Below are positions 51,238 through 60,790 of a DNA stretch of 64,000 nucleotides, piece by piece (within the stretch, counting starts at the first letter, position 1; each line of letters begins with the position of its first letter). This DNA is from Spirochaetia bacterium. Lineage in GTDB: Bacteria; Spirochaetota; UBA4802; UBA5550. Below the pieces are notes generated by a model. The model did no database searches, was not told the DNA's origin, and was given only the letters and a program-made list of their open reading frames with translations. The translations under genes were made by a program, and so were the position numbers. The stretch covers positions 28,765 through 92,764 of the forward strand of contig VFJS01000033.1 in NCBI GenBank assembly GCA_009885955.1, in the 5' to 3' direction.

Positions 51238-53185
51238 AGATTTATCTTTAATAAAAGAGAGTGACGACGAATTAACTGGGGAACAGAAACAGAAACTTGA
51301 AGAACTTATGGAGGAAGAGGAAGGGGCAATCAGGAAGGTAACCGGGTTCTGGAGTATTGTGATAACCATCCTTGCCGTATCCATGTCCCTCTTTGCCATT
51401 TATACGGCACTCCGGCCTGTAACAACCCAGATCGTGAGGAGCGTTCATGTGGCCTTCATACTTGCCCTCTCATTCCTTTACTATCCCATGATAAAAAAAC
51501 AGAAGGGAAAAATTTTCTTTTATGATGTCATCCTTGCCGTAATCAGCCTGGGCTGCATACTCTATATGCTGATTGATTTTGAGGATTTCATATACCGGGC
51601 CGTGACTCCGGAAACCTGGGACCTTATTCTCGGGGGCACTATACTAGTACTGATCCTTGAGGCGACAAGGCGGTCCTCGGGGCTTATAATGCCGGTGACC
51701 TGCATAATTTTCCTGGTCTATGCCGCCATCGGCCCTTCACTTCCGGCTCCATGGACCCACCGCGGCTATGACCTGGAGAGAATAATCGGCCACATGTACA
51801 TGACCCTGGAGGGGGTTTTCGGAGTCCCCATAGAAGTTTCATCGACGATCATCATTCTTTTCTGTATTTTCGGGGCCTTTCTTTCAGTGTCCGGCGCCGG
51901 GAAGTTCTATGTGGACTTTGCCTTTTCGGCCATGGGGAAAAAACCGACTGCCGCGGGGCGCGCGGTCATCGCAACATCATATTTTCTTGCCATGGCTTCG
52001 GGGTCAGGGGTAGCGAATACGGTGGCAATCGGCACCGTGGCCTATCCCATGCTGGCCAGGGCCGGATATGACAAGAATAATGCCGGAGGGTTCCTTGCCG
52101 CGGGAGGTATGGGCGCCATTACAACACCGCCGGTCATGGGCGCCGCGGCTTTTCTCATCGCTGAATTTTTGAAAATTACCTATGTTGATGTCATAATTCT
52201 TGCAATCATACCGGCAGCCCTCTATTACTGGGGACTGTTTCTCATGGTGGAATTTGACGCAAAAAAATTTCACCTCAAGGCCATTACCATCCCCCATAAG
52301 CATACGACAAAGGAACTCTTCAGAATGTACTGGTTTCATTTTCTTCCTCTCATTGCCATCGTATTTTTTCTTGTACGGGGGTACACCACGCAGATTGCGG
52401 TAACCGTGGCGATCGCTTGCTGTCTCCTGGTATCCTTTTTCCGGAGGGAAACCCGGTTCACTTTTCCAAAACTTGTTGAAGCATTGAAGCAGGGGTCGCT
52501 CACCGTGCTGAATGTGGCCGCTATCTGCGCTTCGGCCGGGATAATCGTCGGCGTGGTTAGCCTAACCGGCCTCGGCCTTAAGCTTTCCAATATCATCATC
52601 GGCTATGCAGGAGGGAGCCTTATTCTGACAGCGGTCTTTACCGCGCTTCTCCTCTGGGTCATCGGCCTTGCGGTACCCATTACCGCGACCTATATTATCG
52701 CTGCTGTTATAGCCGCCCCGGCGCTTACGAAAGCGGGTGTGCCCGATTACGCTGCTCACATGTTCATATTCTATTACGCCCTGCTCTCCGAGGTCTCCCC
52801 TCCCACTGCCCTTTCCCCCTTTGCCGCAGCTGCCATAACCGGCGGAGACCCTTTTAAAACAACAATGATGGCATGGAAATATACCATCCCCGCTTTTCTT
52901 CTCCCTTTTATATTCACCGTAATCCCGTCGGGAAGGGCCCTCCTCCTTCACTTCGAAGGGATAGGGATTTTTGACGGAGTACTGACAATCATAACAGCAT
53001 TCATCGGAATCGGGCTCCTGGCATCGGGCTGCTCCGGGTGGCTGATAAAGAGATCAAATCCCCTGGAGCGGGGGATTACCATAATCGGGGCCCTGGGGTT
53101 TGTCCTCCCATGGCACCTGGGAAGCGTCATCGGCGTTGCATGCCTTGCCCTGACAATTACGATGCAGAAATTAAGGCATGCCTGA
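51227..53185 (+). CDS. TRAP transporter fused permease (DctQM type, TAXI class)
   Basis: The 652-residue polytopic protein combines the small 4-helix part (about 40-150) with the large 12-helix permease. Landmarks are 'LILGGTILVLILEATRRSSG', 'FSVSGAGKFYVDFAF'-like 'FLSVSGAGKFYVDFAFSAMG', 'AGGFLAAGGMGAITTPPVMG' and 'LSEVSPPTALSPFAAAAITG'. It uses an ion gradient to import the ligand of the receptor. The cytoplasmic N-terminus is acidic and coiled-coil-like. Confidence 0.92.
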   Translation: MKNEDLSLIKESDDELTGEQKQKLEELMEEEEGAIRKVTGFWSIVITILAVSMSLFAIYTALRPVTTQIVRSVHVAFILALSFLYYPMIKKQKGKIFFYDVILAVISLGCILYMLIDFEDFIYRAVTPETWDLILGGTILVLILEATRRSSGLIMPVTCIIFLVYAAIGPSLPAPWTHRGYDLERIIGHMYMTLEGVFGVPIEVSSTIIILFCIFGAFLSVSGAGKFYVDFAFSAMGKKPTAAGRAVIATSYFLAMASGSGVANTVAIGTVAYPMLARAGYDKNNAGGFLAAGGMGAITTPPVMGAAAFLIAEFLKITYVDVIILAIIPAALYYWGLFLMVEFDAKKFHLKAITIPHKHTTKELFRMYWFHFLPLIAIVFFLVRGYTTQIAVTVAIACCLLVSFFRRETRFTFPKLVEALKQGSLTVLNVAAICASAGIIVGVVSLTGLGLKLSNIIIGYAGGSLILTAVFTALLLWVIGLAVPITATYIIAAVIAAPALTKAGVPDYAAHMFIFYYALLSEVSPPTALSPFAAAAITGGDPFKTTMMAWKYTIPAFLLPFIFTVIPSGRALLLHFEGIGIFDGVLTIITAFIGIGLLASGCSGWLIKRSNPLERGITIIGALGFVLPWHLGSVIGVACLALTITMQKLRHA

Positions 53186-53205
53186 GGCTGCCCTGGCGGA
53201 GTAAG

Positions 53206-53236
53206 TCAGCCACAGAGACACAGAGACGCGGCAAAT
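53206..53236. repeat. Single arm of a GCCACAGAGGC-type repeat
   Basis: CAGCCACAGAGACACAGAGA with CGCGGCAAATTTT matches one arm of the copies at 17372 and 22759. The partner arm is missing. It lies between the permease and acyl-CoA synthetase genes, just ahead of the ribosome site. Confidence 0.65.
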
Positions 53237-53258
53237 TTTATTTTTGAGGTAAATAACC

Positions 53259-54827
53259 GTGCCATTGAACGATCTTCTCCCCAAAGCCCTGAAGCATTTT
53301 CCGGACCAGGAGGCCGTGGTGTGCGGGGACTACAGGGCAACCTACAGGATTTTTGCCGCGAGGACATGGCAGTTAGCCCGGGCGCTGAACAGCATGGGAA
53401 TGATACCAGGGGACCGCGTTGCCATACTCCATGAAAACTGCCATGTATATCTCGAGGCCTACTTTGCCGCTGCCCATCTCGGGCTCATCCTGGTCCCGCT
53501 GAATTACAGGCTCTCATCCCGCGAACTGGCACTGATAGTAAATGACTGCGGCGCCCGGATCCTCATTGCCCAGGGAATATTCGATGAAAAAATCAGCGGG
53601 TTTAAGTCCGATACACCGGGGATTGAAAAAATAATATGGACCGGTAACCGCAAGGAAGATATTGAGAGTCCCGGCGATTTGTACTATGAAGAAATAATAG
53701 GGGGGGAGGATACATGCATCCCCCCGGAAATTCCCATCAGCCGTGATGATGTGGCGCATCTCTACTATACGAGCGGGACCACGGGCAGGTCTAAGGGCGT
53801 GATGCTCACCCACGGGAACGTCCAGAGCCATGCCCTTGGAACCATTGCCGAGCTCACCCTCACCGATAAAGACCGGTGGTTTCATGTCGCCCCTCTTTTT
53901 CATCTGGCAGACGCATGGGCCACCTTTGCCATTACCTGGGCCGGCGGCAAGCACGTCATCATCCCCGGTTTTGATCCTGATAAGGTTATAAAACTTATGG
54001 TGAAGGAGGGGATAACCATCACCAACCTCATACCCGCCATGCTGAACCTCATGGTGAACCACCCCGGCGTGGAGAACCATGACTACTCAAGCCTCCGGGT
54101 ACTCATGAGCGGGGGAGCGCCAATAGCCCCCGGTGTTGTTAAAAAAATCATTGCTGTTTTTCGATGCGATTACATACAGACCTACGGCATGACCGAGACG
54201 AGCCCCTATCTCACCCTCTCCATTCTGAAAGACCATCTTAAAAAACTTCCCTGGGAGGAACAGCTGGCCTTCAAGGCGTCAACGGGACGTGAATTCATCA
54301 ATGTAAAGCTCAGGGTTGTGGATGATAATGGCCGCGACGTTGCCAGGGACGGAAAGGAAACGGGTGAAATTATAGTCAAGGGCGACACCGTAACCCCGGG
54401 ATACTGGAACCTCCCCGGTGAGACTGCAAAAGCCCTTTCAGGCGGATGGCTGAGGACCGGGGACCTGGCTGTGATAAACAGCGAAGAGTATGTGACCATC
54501 GTCGATCGAAAGAAGGATATGATCATCACCGGCGGCGAAAATGTTTATTCAACCGAGGTGGAAAATATCCTCTACTCCCATCCCGCGGTCCTTGAGGCGG
54601 CTGTCATCGGCATACCTGACAGCCGCTGGGGCGAGGCCGTGAAGGCCTGTGTTGTGTTAAAGAAGTCTATGAACGCCGGGGAGCAGGAGCTCATAGACTT
54701 CTGCAAGAAAAATATCGCCCATTACAAGGCGCCCAAGAGCATCGATTTTCTTGATGCCCTGCCGCGGACCGGTTCAGGGAAGATTTACAAGAAGGGGCTG
54801 CGGGATCCCTACCTGGCTCAAGACTGA
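53259..54827 (+). CDS. Acyl-CoA synthetase (AMP-forming, ANL superfamily)
   Basis: The 522-residue protein starts at GTG, 8 nt after TGAGGT. It shows the AMP motif 'LYYTSGTTGRSKGVMLTHGN' (about 168-187), 'TYGMTETSPYLTLS', 'GWLRTGDLAVINSEEYVTIV', 'DRKKDMIITGGENVYSTEVE' and the final catalytic lysine in 'LPRTGSGKIYKKGLRD'. It activates a carboxylic acid to its CoA ester. Its place behind the TAXI-TRAP genes suggests that it acts on the imported acid. The motif order is complete and the length is normal. Confidence 0.9.
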   Translation: MPLNDLLPKALKHFPDQEAVVCGDYRATYRIFAARTWQLARALNSMGMIPGDRVAILHENCHVYLEAYFAAAHLGLILVPLNYRLSSRELALIVNDCGARILIAQGIFDEKISGFKSDTPGIEKIIWTGNRKEDIESPGDLYYEEIIGGEDTCIPPEIPISRDDVAHLYYTSGTTGRSKGVMLTHGNVQSHALGTIAELTLTDKDRWFHVAPLFHLADAWATFAITWAGGKHVIIPGFDPDKVIKLMVKEGITITNLIPAMLNLMVNHPGVENHDYSSLRVLMSGGAPIAPGVVKKIIAVFRCDYIQTYGMTETSPYLTLSILKDHLKKLPWEEQLAFKASTGREFINVKLRVVDDNGRDVARDGKETGEIIVKGDTVTPGYWNLPGETAKALSGGWLRTGDLAVINSEEYVTIVDRKKDMIITGGENVYSTEVENILYSHPAVLEAAVIGIPDSRWGEAVKACVVLKKSMNAGEQELIDFCKKNIAHYKAPKSIDFLDALPRTGSGKIYKKGLRDPYLAQD

Positions 54828-54832
54828 GTACC

Positions 54833-55762
54833 ATGGAAATAATGCTGCAACGTGCATTGAAGTGCATGTACAATTCACTCCCCAAAGCACTTAAATCAGC
54901 ATGGTGGATGCTGAAAATGATGATTCCTGTTTCACTGGGTGTCACACTTCTCCAGTATTTTGGCATGCTGCAAACATTTTCACAATTACTGAACCCGCTG
55001 TTTCATCTCGTCGGGCTGCCCGGGGAATCGGCACTGGTTTTTATTACCAGCGCGCTCCTTTCAGTATATTCCTGCATAGCAGTAATAGGCACCATGGTAC
55101 TTGATATGCGCCAGATTACAATCCTGGCACTCATGTGCCTCATATCACATAACATGATTGTAGAAACGGCAATCCAGCGGCGCGCCGGGTCCCGGTGGAT
55201 GAGGATTGTAGTGATAAGGCTTACCTGCAGCATCATTGCCGCAGTTTTTCTTAACTGGGTGCTTCCCGGTGAACTTTCAGCAGTGCATGGAATTTTTTCA
55301 AAGGAAAATCAGGCGCAGACATTATACCTTCTCCTTTTAAACTGGGCCGAGAGCTCACTGCGGCTCACATTAAAAATCATTCTCATTGTAAGCGGCCTTC
55401 TTTATCTGCAAGAGCTGTTAAAGGAATTTGACCTCCTTAAATATCCGGTAAAAATACTCTCACCGTGGATGCGCTTCATGGGCCTCTCTGAGAAGACTGC
55501 ATTTCAATGGTTCGTTGCCTATGTCATAGGCCTTGCCTATGGCGCTGCAATAATGTTTGAAGAGGTTGATTCCGGCAGGCTTCCAGGGAGTGATGCCAAT
55601 TTTCTCAACCTGCACCTGGCGATAAGCCATTCCCAGCTGGAAGATACGCTTCTCTTTGTCACAATCGGTGTCGGGGCAGTGTGGATCACTTTTCCCAGGA
55701 TACTTTTAGCCATGGCAGTGGTATGGCTCTATCGCCTGGAGTTGACGTTCAGAAAGAAATAA
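54833..55762 (+). CDS. Nucleoside-recognition (Gate) domain membrane protein
   Basis: The 309-residue protein has about eight membrane segments and two Gate-like halves: 'LKSAWWMLKMMIPVSLGVTL', 'VGLPGESALVFITSALLSVY' and 'LALMCLISHNMIVETAIQRR' in the first, and a similar pattern 'LGLAYGAAIMFEEVDSG' and 'LHLAISHSQLEDTLLFV' in the second. Related proteins take part in spore maturation or transport, and the substrate is unknown. It starts 5 bp after the acyl-CoA synthetase stop. Confidence 0.8.
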   Translation: MEIMLQRALKCMYNSLPKALKSAWWMLKMMIPVSLGVTLLQYFGMLQTFSQLLNPLFHLVGLPGESALVFITSALLSVYSCIAVIGTMVLDMRQITILALMCLISHNMIVETAIQRRAGSRWMRIVVIRLTCSIIAAVFLNWVLPGELSAVHGIFSKENQAQTLYLLLLNWAESSLRLTLKIILIVSGLLYLQELLKEFDLLKYPVKILSPWMRFMGLSEKTAFQWFVAYVIGLAYGAAIMFEEVDSGRLPGSDANFLNLHLAISHSQLEDTLLFVTIGVGAVWITFPRILLAMAVVWLYRLELTFRKK

Positions 55763-55789
55763 AAATGGGGCGAATGAAAATAGTTGCAT

Positions 55790-56431
55790 ATGGAAAATAA
55801 TAGTTCTTCATATTCCCGAAGGGAAGATTTGGTAAATGTAATTACCCATGGATTTGGGCTGCTCCTGAGCATACCTGCGGCTGCTGTTATGATTGTACAT
55901 GCAAGCCTGAATGGTACGGTGTGGCATGTTGTCAGTTTCAGCATCTACGGGTGCAGCCTCATTGTCCTGTACCTTGCTTCAACCATGTATCATCATGCAA
56001 AAGAGCCGAAATTAAGGGAACGCCTGAATGTTTTTGATCACTCTGCAATCTATTTCCTGATAGCCGGTACGTACACGCCGTTTTTGCTCGTGACTTTGAG
56101 AGGACGCTGGGGATGGAGCCTTTTCGGCATCGTCTGGGGATTGGCATTTTTTGGTATATTTATGAAAATAGTATTTTCGCAGCGGTATAAAATAGTGTCG
56201 GCCCTGGCATATGTTTTATTGGGATGGATCATTGTCATAGCAGCAAAACCGCTGATAAACAGCCTTGAATCTGCAGGTCTCTGGTGGCTGCTGGCTGGAG
56301 GTTTAAGTTATACTTTCGGGGCCGTGTTGTATGTATTTAAAAAAATTCCGTATCACCATTGTATCTTCCATGTTTTCGTACTGGGCGGCAGTTTCGCCCA
56401 TTGGATGGCAGTTTTTTATTATGTTTTATGA
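55790..56431 (+). CDS. trhA: Hemolysin III/PAQR-family membrane protein
   Basis: The 213-residue protein (ATG 55790; a TTG two codons upstream is possible) has seven hydrophobic helices and the family motifs 'EDLVNVITHGFGLLLSIPA', 'ASTMYHHAKEPKLRERLNVF', 'DHSAIYFLIAGTYTPFLLVT' and the C-terminal 'PYHHCIFHVFVLGGSFAHW'. The conserved histidines and aspartate form a zinc site in PAQR proteins. Bacterial members influence membrane energetics or fatty acid composition. Confidence 0.9.
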   Translation: MENNSSSYSRREDLVNVITHGFGLLLSIPAAAVMIVHASLNGTVWHVVSFSIYGCSLIVLYLASTMYHHAKEPKLRERLNVFDHSAIYFLIAGTYTPFLLVTLRGRWGWSLFGIVWGLAFFGIFMKIVFSQRYKIVSALAYVLLGWIIVIAAKPLINSLESAGLWWLLAGGLSYTFGAVLYVFKKIPYHHCIFHVFVLGGSFAHWMAVFYYVL

Positions 56432-56510
56432 TGACAGGAAGTGCTGAATAATCGGGGATGTCAATATAATTAGTAATTTGAAAAATCATGATAAAAGCGG
56501 TTTATTGAAA

Positions 56511-57041
56511 TCATTCGCCTCCGTTGTCATACATCATCTCTTCGAGATTCTGCTTGAGGGAAGTCAGTTCATCGGAGGGAATATCTTCGGGAACGCTGTA
56601 CATGGCACAGAGGTTCAGAACTGCATCTATGTCATGAATTAACAGGCTGTAATAATACCAGTCACCCATGAGTTTGGCCGCGAACAGTACCTGCTTATCG
56701 GTAAGATTGTCCCAGGCCTCACAACGGAAGTTTTTGCATGTACCTTTAAAAAATGAATTCAGTGTATCCCCCCGGCCGGAATCTGTATATACCATGCAGG
56801 AGACAAGGGCCGGTTGAGATTGAAGAATCCCGACATATGTACATTGCATACTGTCCTGGAATCGTTTTTCCTCTCCGGTTTCTTCGGGATGTCTGTTTAA
56901 ACTGGTCAACGACTTAAAGCCGCGTTCCAGTAAGATATTCTCGATAGATTCCAGAGGAACAGTATAATTATGACTTCCACAGCAGAGTGAACACGAAGCG
57001 CCATATCCGGGTTGGCACCGGTTTACCGTTGACTTTATCAT
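56511..57041 (-). CDS. Cysteine-rich protein, possible Fe/Zn-chelating domain
   Basis: The 176-residue protein starts with a Cys cluster 'CQPGYGASCSLCCGSHNYTV' (C9, C17, C20, C21 approximately), then 'QCTYVGIL', 'VSCMVY' and 'GTCKNFRCEAW'. The CxxCC and CxxxxC spacing resembles YkgJ-type zinc/iron chelating domains, but I cannot assign it firmly. The C-terminal half is helical and acidic. It faces the hemolysin III gene tail to tail. Confidence 0.6.
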   Translation of the reverse strand: MIKSTVNRCQPGYGASCSLCCGSHNYTVPLESIENILLERGFKSLTSLNRHPEETGEEKRFQDSMQCTYVGILQSQPALVSCMVYTDSGRGDTLNSFFKGTCKNFRCEAWDNLTDKQVLFAAKLMGDWYYYSLLIHDIDAVLNLCAMYSVPEDIPSDELTSLKQNLEEMMYDNGGE

Positions 57042-57101
57042 GCGCAGCAGCGTTTCAATGGGTGATGTATATAACAGGTCTTTATATATTGAAATCCTGT
57101 T

Positions 57102-57263
57102 TCATTTTTCATCAGACTTGTTCTGTTCTTCACTTTCATGTTGATGAACTTCGTCGGATTTTACCTCATTGTTCTCCAATTTGCGCTGTTTTTTTTCTTC
57201 TTTTTTTTGTTTTTTTGCTAAATCTTTTTTGCGTTTTTCGCTTTTATAATTAATTTTAACCAA
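57102..57263 (-). CDS. Small lysine/glutamate-rich protein, TTG start
   Basis: From TTG 57263, preceded by AGGGGATGGGGAA, the frame codes 53 residues beginning (L/M)VKINYKSEKRKKDLAKKQ and ending with an acidic, Gln-rich tail. An in-frame stop lies 18 bp upstream of the TTG, so no ATG start exists. The opening KINYKSEKRKKxLA with a basic continuation recurs in small proteins of many anaerobic proteobacteria, to my recollection. It may bind RNA or ribosomes, but the function is unknown. Confidence 0.65.
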   Translation of the reverse strand: MVKINYKSEKRKKDLAKKQKKEEKKQRKLENNEVKSDEVHQHESEEQNKSDEK

Positions 57264-57854
57264 TTCCCCATCCCCTGTGCATTATTAAACTATTATAACA
57301 ATTTTAATAATGACATAATAAATTTTTTTACTGTGTAAATTACACAATTTCCTTTATTCTCTCTTTTTACAAATTTTTAATTACTATTTTTAAGGAATTT
57401 CCCAAGTGTATATAAACAAGGACGCCACCAGCTTATGGTGGCGTCCTATGGACTGATGAGCATTTACTTTTTTCCTTAAAATTATTTTAGCTCCGATTAA
57501 ATTTTTTATTCAGGTATTCCCGGTATGAAACCGTCGGGTTTAAAATAATTTTATTTTTAAAACCCGTATGCCTTATGAAATCCAACCGTGCTATATCAAT
57601 AATATACAGTATGATTAATATTTTGACAACTTTTTTTGTTAAAAAAATAAAAAAAATAAATATTGGTTTTTTAAGAATAAATAATGATTTTGATACATTA
57701 CCCATTATTTCCGGTTATGTTTTTCGATATAATATTTAACTGAGATTTGCTTGATATTTTTTATCAAAGGTCATATAGATATTGATTTGACAATTTTTAA
57801 AAGAAATATATTATGTTATCATTAACATTATAAAATTCAAACTGGAGAAAACAG
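57264..57854. other. AT-rich gene-free stretch
   Basis: The 590 bp are more than two thirds A+T and lie between the two small lysine-rich genes. The only structured part is the hairpin at 57420-57446. A minus-strand open frame of 72 codons at 57487-57705 has no ribosome site and a composition like random AT-rich DNA. Confidence 0.45.
57420..57446. terminator. Strong isolated hairpin
   Basis: GGACGCCACCA (57420-57430) pairs perfectly with TGGTGGCGTCC (57436-57446) around GCTTA. No T-tract follows directly on either strand. It may be a terminator for an unannotated transcript or a structured RNA end. Confidence 0.4.
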
Positions 57855-57965
57855 ATGGCGAAGGGAAAAGACAAACAAAGTGTTAAACAGGATACAAAGA
57901 AAAAACCTGAAAAAACTCTTAAAGAAAAACGTAAATTGAAAAAAGAAAAAAATGCAAAAAAATAA
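57855..57965 (+). CDS. 36-residue lysine-rich protein
   Basis: The ATG at 57855 follows CTGGAGAAAACAG with GGAG well placed, and the frame ends with TAA at 57963. The product begins MAKGKDKQSVKQDTKKKPEK and is more than 40% lysine. A KTLKEKRxxKK segment is seen in other tiny bacterial proteins, as I recall. It might be a nucleic-acid-associated peptide. The very low complexity lowers certainty. Confidence 0.5.
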   Translation: MAKGKDKQSVKQDTKKKPEKTLKEKRKLKKEKNAKK

Positions 57966-58320
57966 TTTCAGGGTTACGCATTCCAGTGAATTTTGCAATT
58001 ATTTTTAACCTTGTTAAATGTTGAATTTTTTTGTTTTCAATAACAATTGAGATCAAGATATGCAATTATTTTTTTATTGCATGAGGCTCCTTTTTTTATA
58101 CAGGTAATGTTAATATATTATTATCTTGTAATTATTACACCTTTCGTTGAATGAACGGCCCTGACAGCAGCCTGTGAGGATGATTAGTCAAGGCATTGTT
58201 AAATAGTTATTATCCAGCTTTTGCTTTAACAATTTAAAATTGCATGAAAGCATATTTGTCACCATTAATATGGAATGATAATTAATTTTTATTTAATTGA
58301 AGACTTTATAATCGTAAATT
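57966..58320. other. AT-rich gene-free stretch before the hybrid kinase
   Basis: The 355 bp hold no gene or repeat that I can recognise; they presumably contain the kinase promoter. Confidence 0.4.
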
Positions 58321-60438
58321 ATGACCAATAAAAAAACCATCCTCCTCGTTGAAGATGAAGTGACCACCGCCACTGTGGGAAAAATGGGGCTTGAAAAATA
58401 TGGCTACAATGTCATATCCGCAAATACCGGTGAATTTGCCATAGAAACTGTTGAGAGTTTCAAAGGTATCGACCTCATCCTCATGGATATCGATCTGGGG
58501 GACGGGATGGACGGGACAGAAGCTGCTGCAATAATCTTAAAGACCCATGATCTCCCCGTAGTTTTTTTATCAAGTCACACTGAACCTGAAATTGTTGAAA
58601 AGACTGAAAAAATTACATCTTACGGATATGTTGTCAAGAATTCAGGAATTACTGTTCTTGATGCGTCCATAAAGATGGCACTTAAGCTCTTTGACGCGAA
58701 TCAAAAAATCAAGACAACAATAAATGCATTGGAAGCCACACTTGATGCTCTTCCTGACCAGCTTTTCGAGACCGGGTTGGACGGCAGCATCTATGACTAT
58801 CATGCTCCTAATACCGGATCATGGCATAATCCGGTTTCCGATATGATTGGGAAAAAAATATCTGACATATTTTCCCCAATCGTGTCAGAGATTATTATGT
58901 CAGCGATTCAAGAAGCACAGGTAAATGGATTTTCTTCCGGAAAGCAGTTTCAAATGACGGCGCCGGATGGAACACTCTGGTTTGAGGTTTTCGTTTCCGG
59001 CAAGGATTACAATACTGACAATCCTCATTTCATCATACTCAAGCGTGACATCACAGAAAGTAAACGGGTAGAAGAGACGATGCGCGAGAGCGAAGAAAAA
59101 TACCGTTTGCTTGTTCAGGAGTCACCCGATGCCATTGCACTCTATGCTGACGGAAAGATTATATTTGTGAACAGGGCCACCATTGAGCTCATGCGGGCAA
59201 AGACAGAAGTTGAGCTGATTGGAAAATCAGTCATCGATTTTGTTCATCCTGATTACAGGGGGTTTGTCCGGAAACGGGTTATGAAGGCCATGAACGCCGG
59301 CAAACTATTGCCCTTTGCTGAAGAAAAGTTTATCCGTCTTGATGGCACTGAAGTTTATGTAGAGGTGAAGGCAATACCAATTTTATTGGAGGGAAAGGTT
59401 GTTGTTCAATTAATTATCCGTGATATCTCTGATCGTAAACGCGCGGAGGAATCTTTGCGAAAGAGTGAAGAAGATTACAGGAAACTCTTTGATGATCATG
59501 GGGCGGTTAAAATCATTATTGATCCCGAAACAGGGAATATTAAAGATGTTAATACTGCTGCTGAAAAATATTACGGCTGGCCCCGTGAAGTGATGATGAA
59601 AATGAATATAGAGCAAATAAACACGCTTCCCATTGAAGAAATTAAGGATGCAATGAGAAAAGCAAATGTACGGAAGCAGATACATTTCGAATTTAAGCAT
59701 AAAAAGGCTGACGGTTCAATCAGGGATGTTGATGTTTTCAGTAACGGTATTAATATGGAAGGGAAGAGATATCTCCATTCAATAATATTTGATATAACTG
59801 ATCGCAAATTCGCTGAAGAGGAAATAAAGCGGCAGTTAGCAGAAAAAGAAACTATTCTAAAGGAGGTGCATCATCGTATAAAAAATAATATTGATTCTAT
59901 CGAAGGATTTTTAATATTACAAACAGAAACAATTTCTAATGCTGAGGCGTTGTCTGCATTGCATGATGCCATTGGCAGGGTACACAGTATGAAAATACTC
60001 TACGAAAAGTTACTCTATACCGATGACTACAAAAAAATATCTATAAAACAGTATGTTGAGAGCATTTGCGATACTATTTTTGGATTATTTCCAAATAATC
60101 CAAAAATAGTACTGGAAAAAAAGATTGATGAATTTAAAATGAATGCTCAGCGAATATTCCCCATAGGGGTTATTATTAATGAACTCATTACCAATGCAAT
60201 GAAACATTCTTTCATCAACCGGGATGCTGGTTTGATTAATATCAATTTATCAAACAATAATAATCAGGTTTCTCTTGTTATTCAGGACAATGGCAATGGA
60301 TTACCAGATGGATTTAACATCAATGAGTCTAAAGGATTCGGCCTCATGCTTGTAAAAATGATGAATAAACAAATTAATGGGAGCTATGTAATAGAAAATA
60401 ATAACGGCACCAGGTTTATTTTAAAATTTCAAATATAG
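58321..60438 (+). CDS. Hybrid sensor kinase: REC-PAS-PAS-PAS-HisKA_2-HATPase
   Basis: The 705-residue soluble protein starts with a receiver domain (5-120: 'ILLVEDE', phosphoacceptor D56 in LILMDIDLG, lysine in YGYVVKNSG). Three PAS domains follow (about 135-250, 258-375 and 385-497), each ending in a DI(T/S)(E/D)-type strand. The kinase core is HisKA_2 with 'LKEVHHRIKNNIDSIEGFL' (His at 517/518) and an HATPase with 'INELITNAMKHS', DNGNGLP and 'GFGLMLVKMMNKQING'. An N-terminal receiver on a HisKA_2 kinase lets an upstream kinase control it. No partner regulator is adjacent. Confidence 0.93.
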   Translation: MTNKKTILLVEDEVTTATVGKMGLEKYGYNVISANTGEFAIETVESFKGIDLILMDIDLGDGMDGTEAAAIILKTHDLPVVFLSSHTEPEIVEKTEKITSYGYVVKNSGITVLDASIKMALKLFDANQKIKTTINALEATLDALPDQLFETGLDGSIYDYHAPNTGSWHNPVSDMIGKKISDIFSPIVSEIIMSAIQEAQVNGFSSGKQFQMTAPDGTLWFEVFVSGKDYNTDNPHFIILKRDITESKRVEETMRESEEKYRLLVQESPDAIALYADGKIIFVNRATIELMRAKTEVELIGKSVIDFVHPDYRGFVRKRVMKAMNAGKLLPFAEEKFIRLDGTEVYVEVKAIPILLEGKVVVQLIIRDISDRKRAEESLRKSEEDYRKLFDDHGAVKIIIDPETGNIKDVNTAAEKYYGWPREVMMKMNIEQINTLPIEEIKDAMRKANVRKQIHFEFKHKKADGSIRDVDVFSNGINMEGKRYLHSIIFDITDRKFAEEEIKRQLAEKETILKEVHHRIKNNIDSIEGFLILQTETISNAEALSALHDAIGRVHSMKILYEKLLYTDDYKKISIKQYVESICDTIFGLFPNNPKIVLEKKIDEFKMNAQRIFPIGVIINELITNAMKHSFINRDAGLININLSNNNNQVSLVIQDNGNGLPDGFNINESKGFGLMLVKMMNKQINGSYVIENNNGTRFILKFQI

Positions 60439-60573
60439 GCCTGTCTGAATTAATTCTGTAGAAAAAAAAGGACGTCAATTTTCGAATAACTATTTTAATC
60501 ATATGCGTACATGCATGTATGTATGTTGCCGGGCTATCAAAGGAATCCAAAATTACAGCTGAAAGGAGTCAAT

Positions 60574-60780
60574 ATGCCTTACGTTAATATTAAGATTACA
60601 AATGAAGGAGCAACTGCGGAACAGAAAAAACGTCTCATTGAAGGGGTGACTAACATGCTCCATGACATTCTGGGCAAGAACCCGCAGACTACCTGTGTGG
60701 TCATAGAAGAAGTACCGACCGACAACTGGGGCATTGGCGGTGAGACAATAACAGAACGCAGGAAGAGGGAAAAGAAATAG
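60574..60780 (+). CDS. 4-Oxalocrotonate tautomerase-family protein
   Basis: The ATG at 60574 follows GAAAGGAG and gives 68 residues; an upstream in-frame ATG would hide the catalytic proline. The mature protein starts with Pro ('PYVNIKITNEGATAEQKKRL'), followed by 'TTCVVIEEVPTDNWGIGGET', both typical of 4-OT proteins. R11 and R39 of classical 4-OT are not conserved (positions are Glu and Thr-rich), so the substrate may differ. A basic tail TERRKREKK is added at the C-terminus. Confidence 0.88.
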   Translation: MPYVNIKITNEGATAEQKKRLIEGVTNMLHDILGKNPQTTCVVIEEVPTDNWGIGGETITERRKREKK

Positions 60781-60790
60781 GGAAGAATTT

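Noticed and set aside
57487..57705. Minus-strand frame of 72 codons
   Set aside because: AT-rich composition typical of random open frames and no ribosome site.
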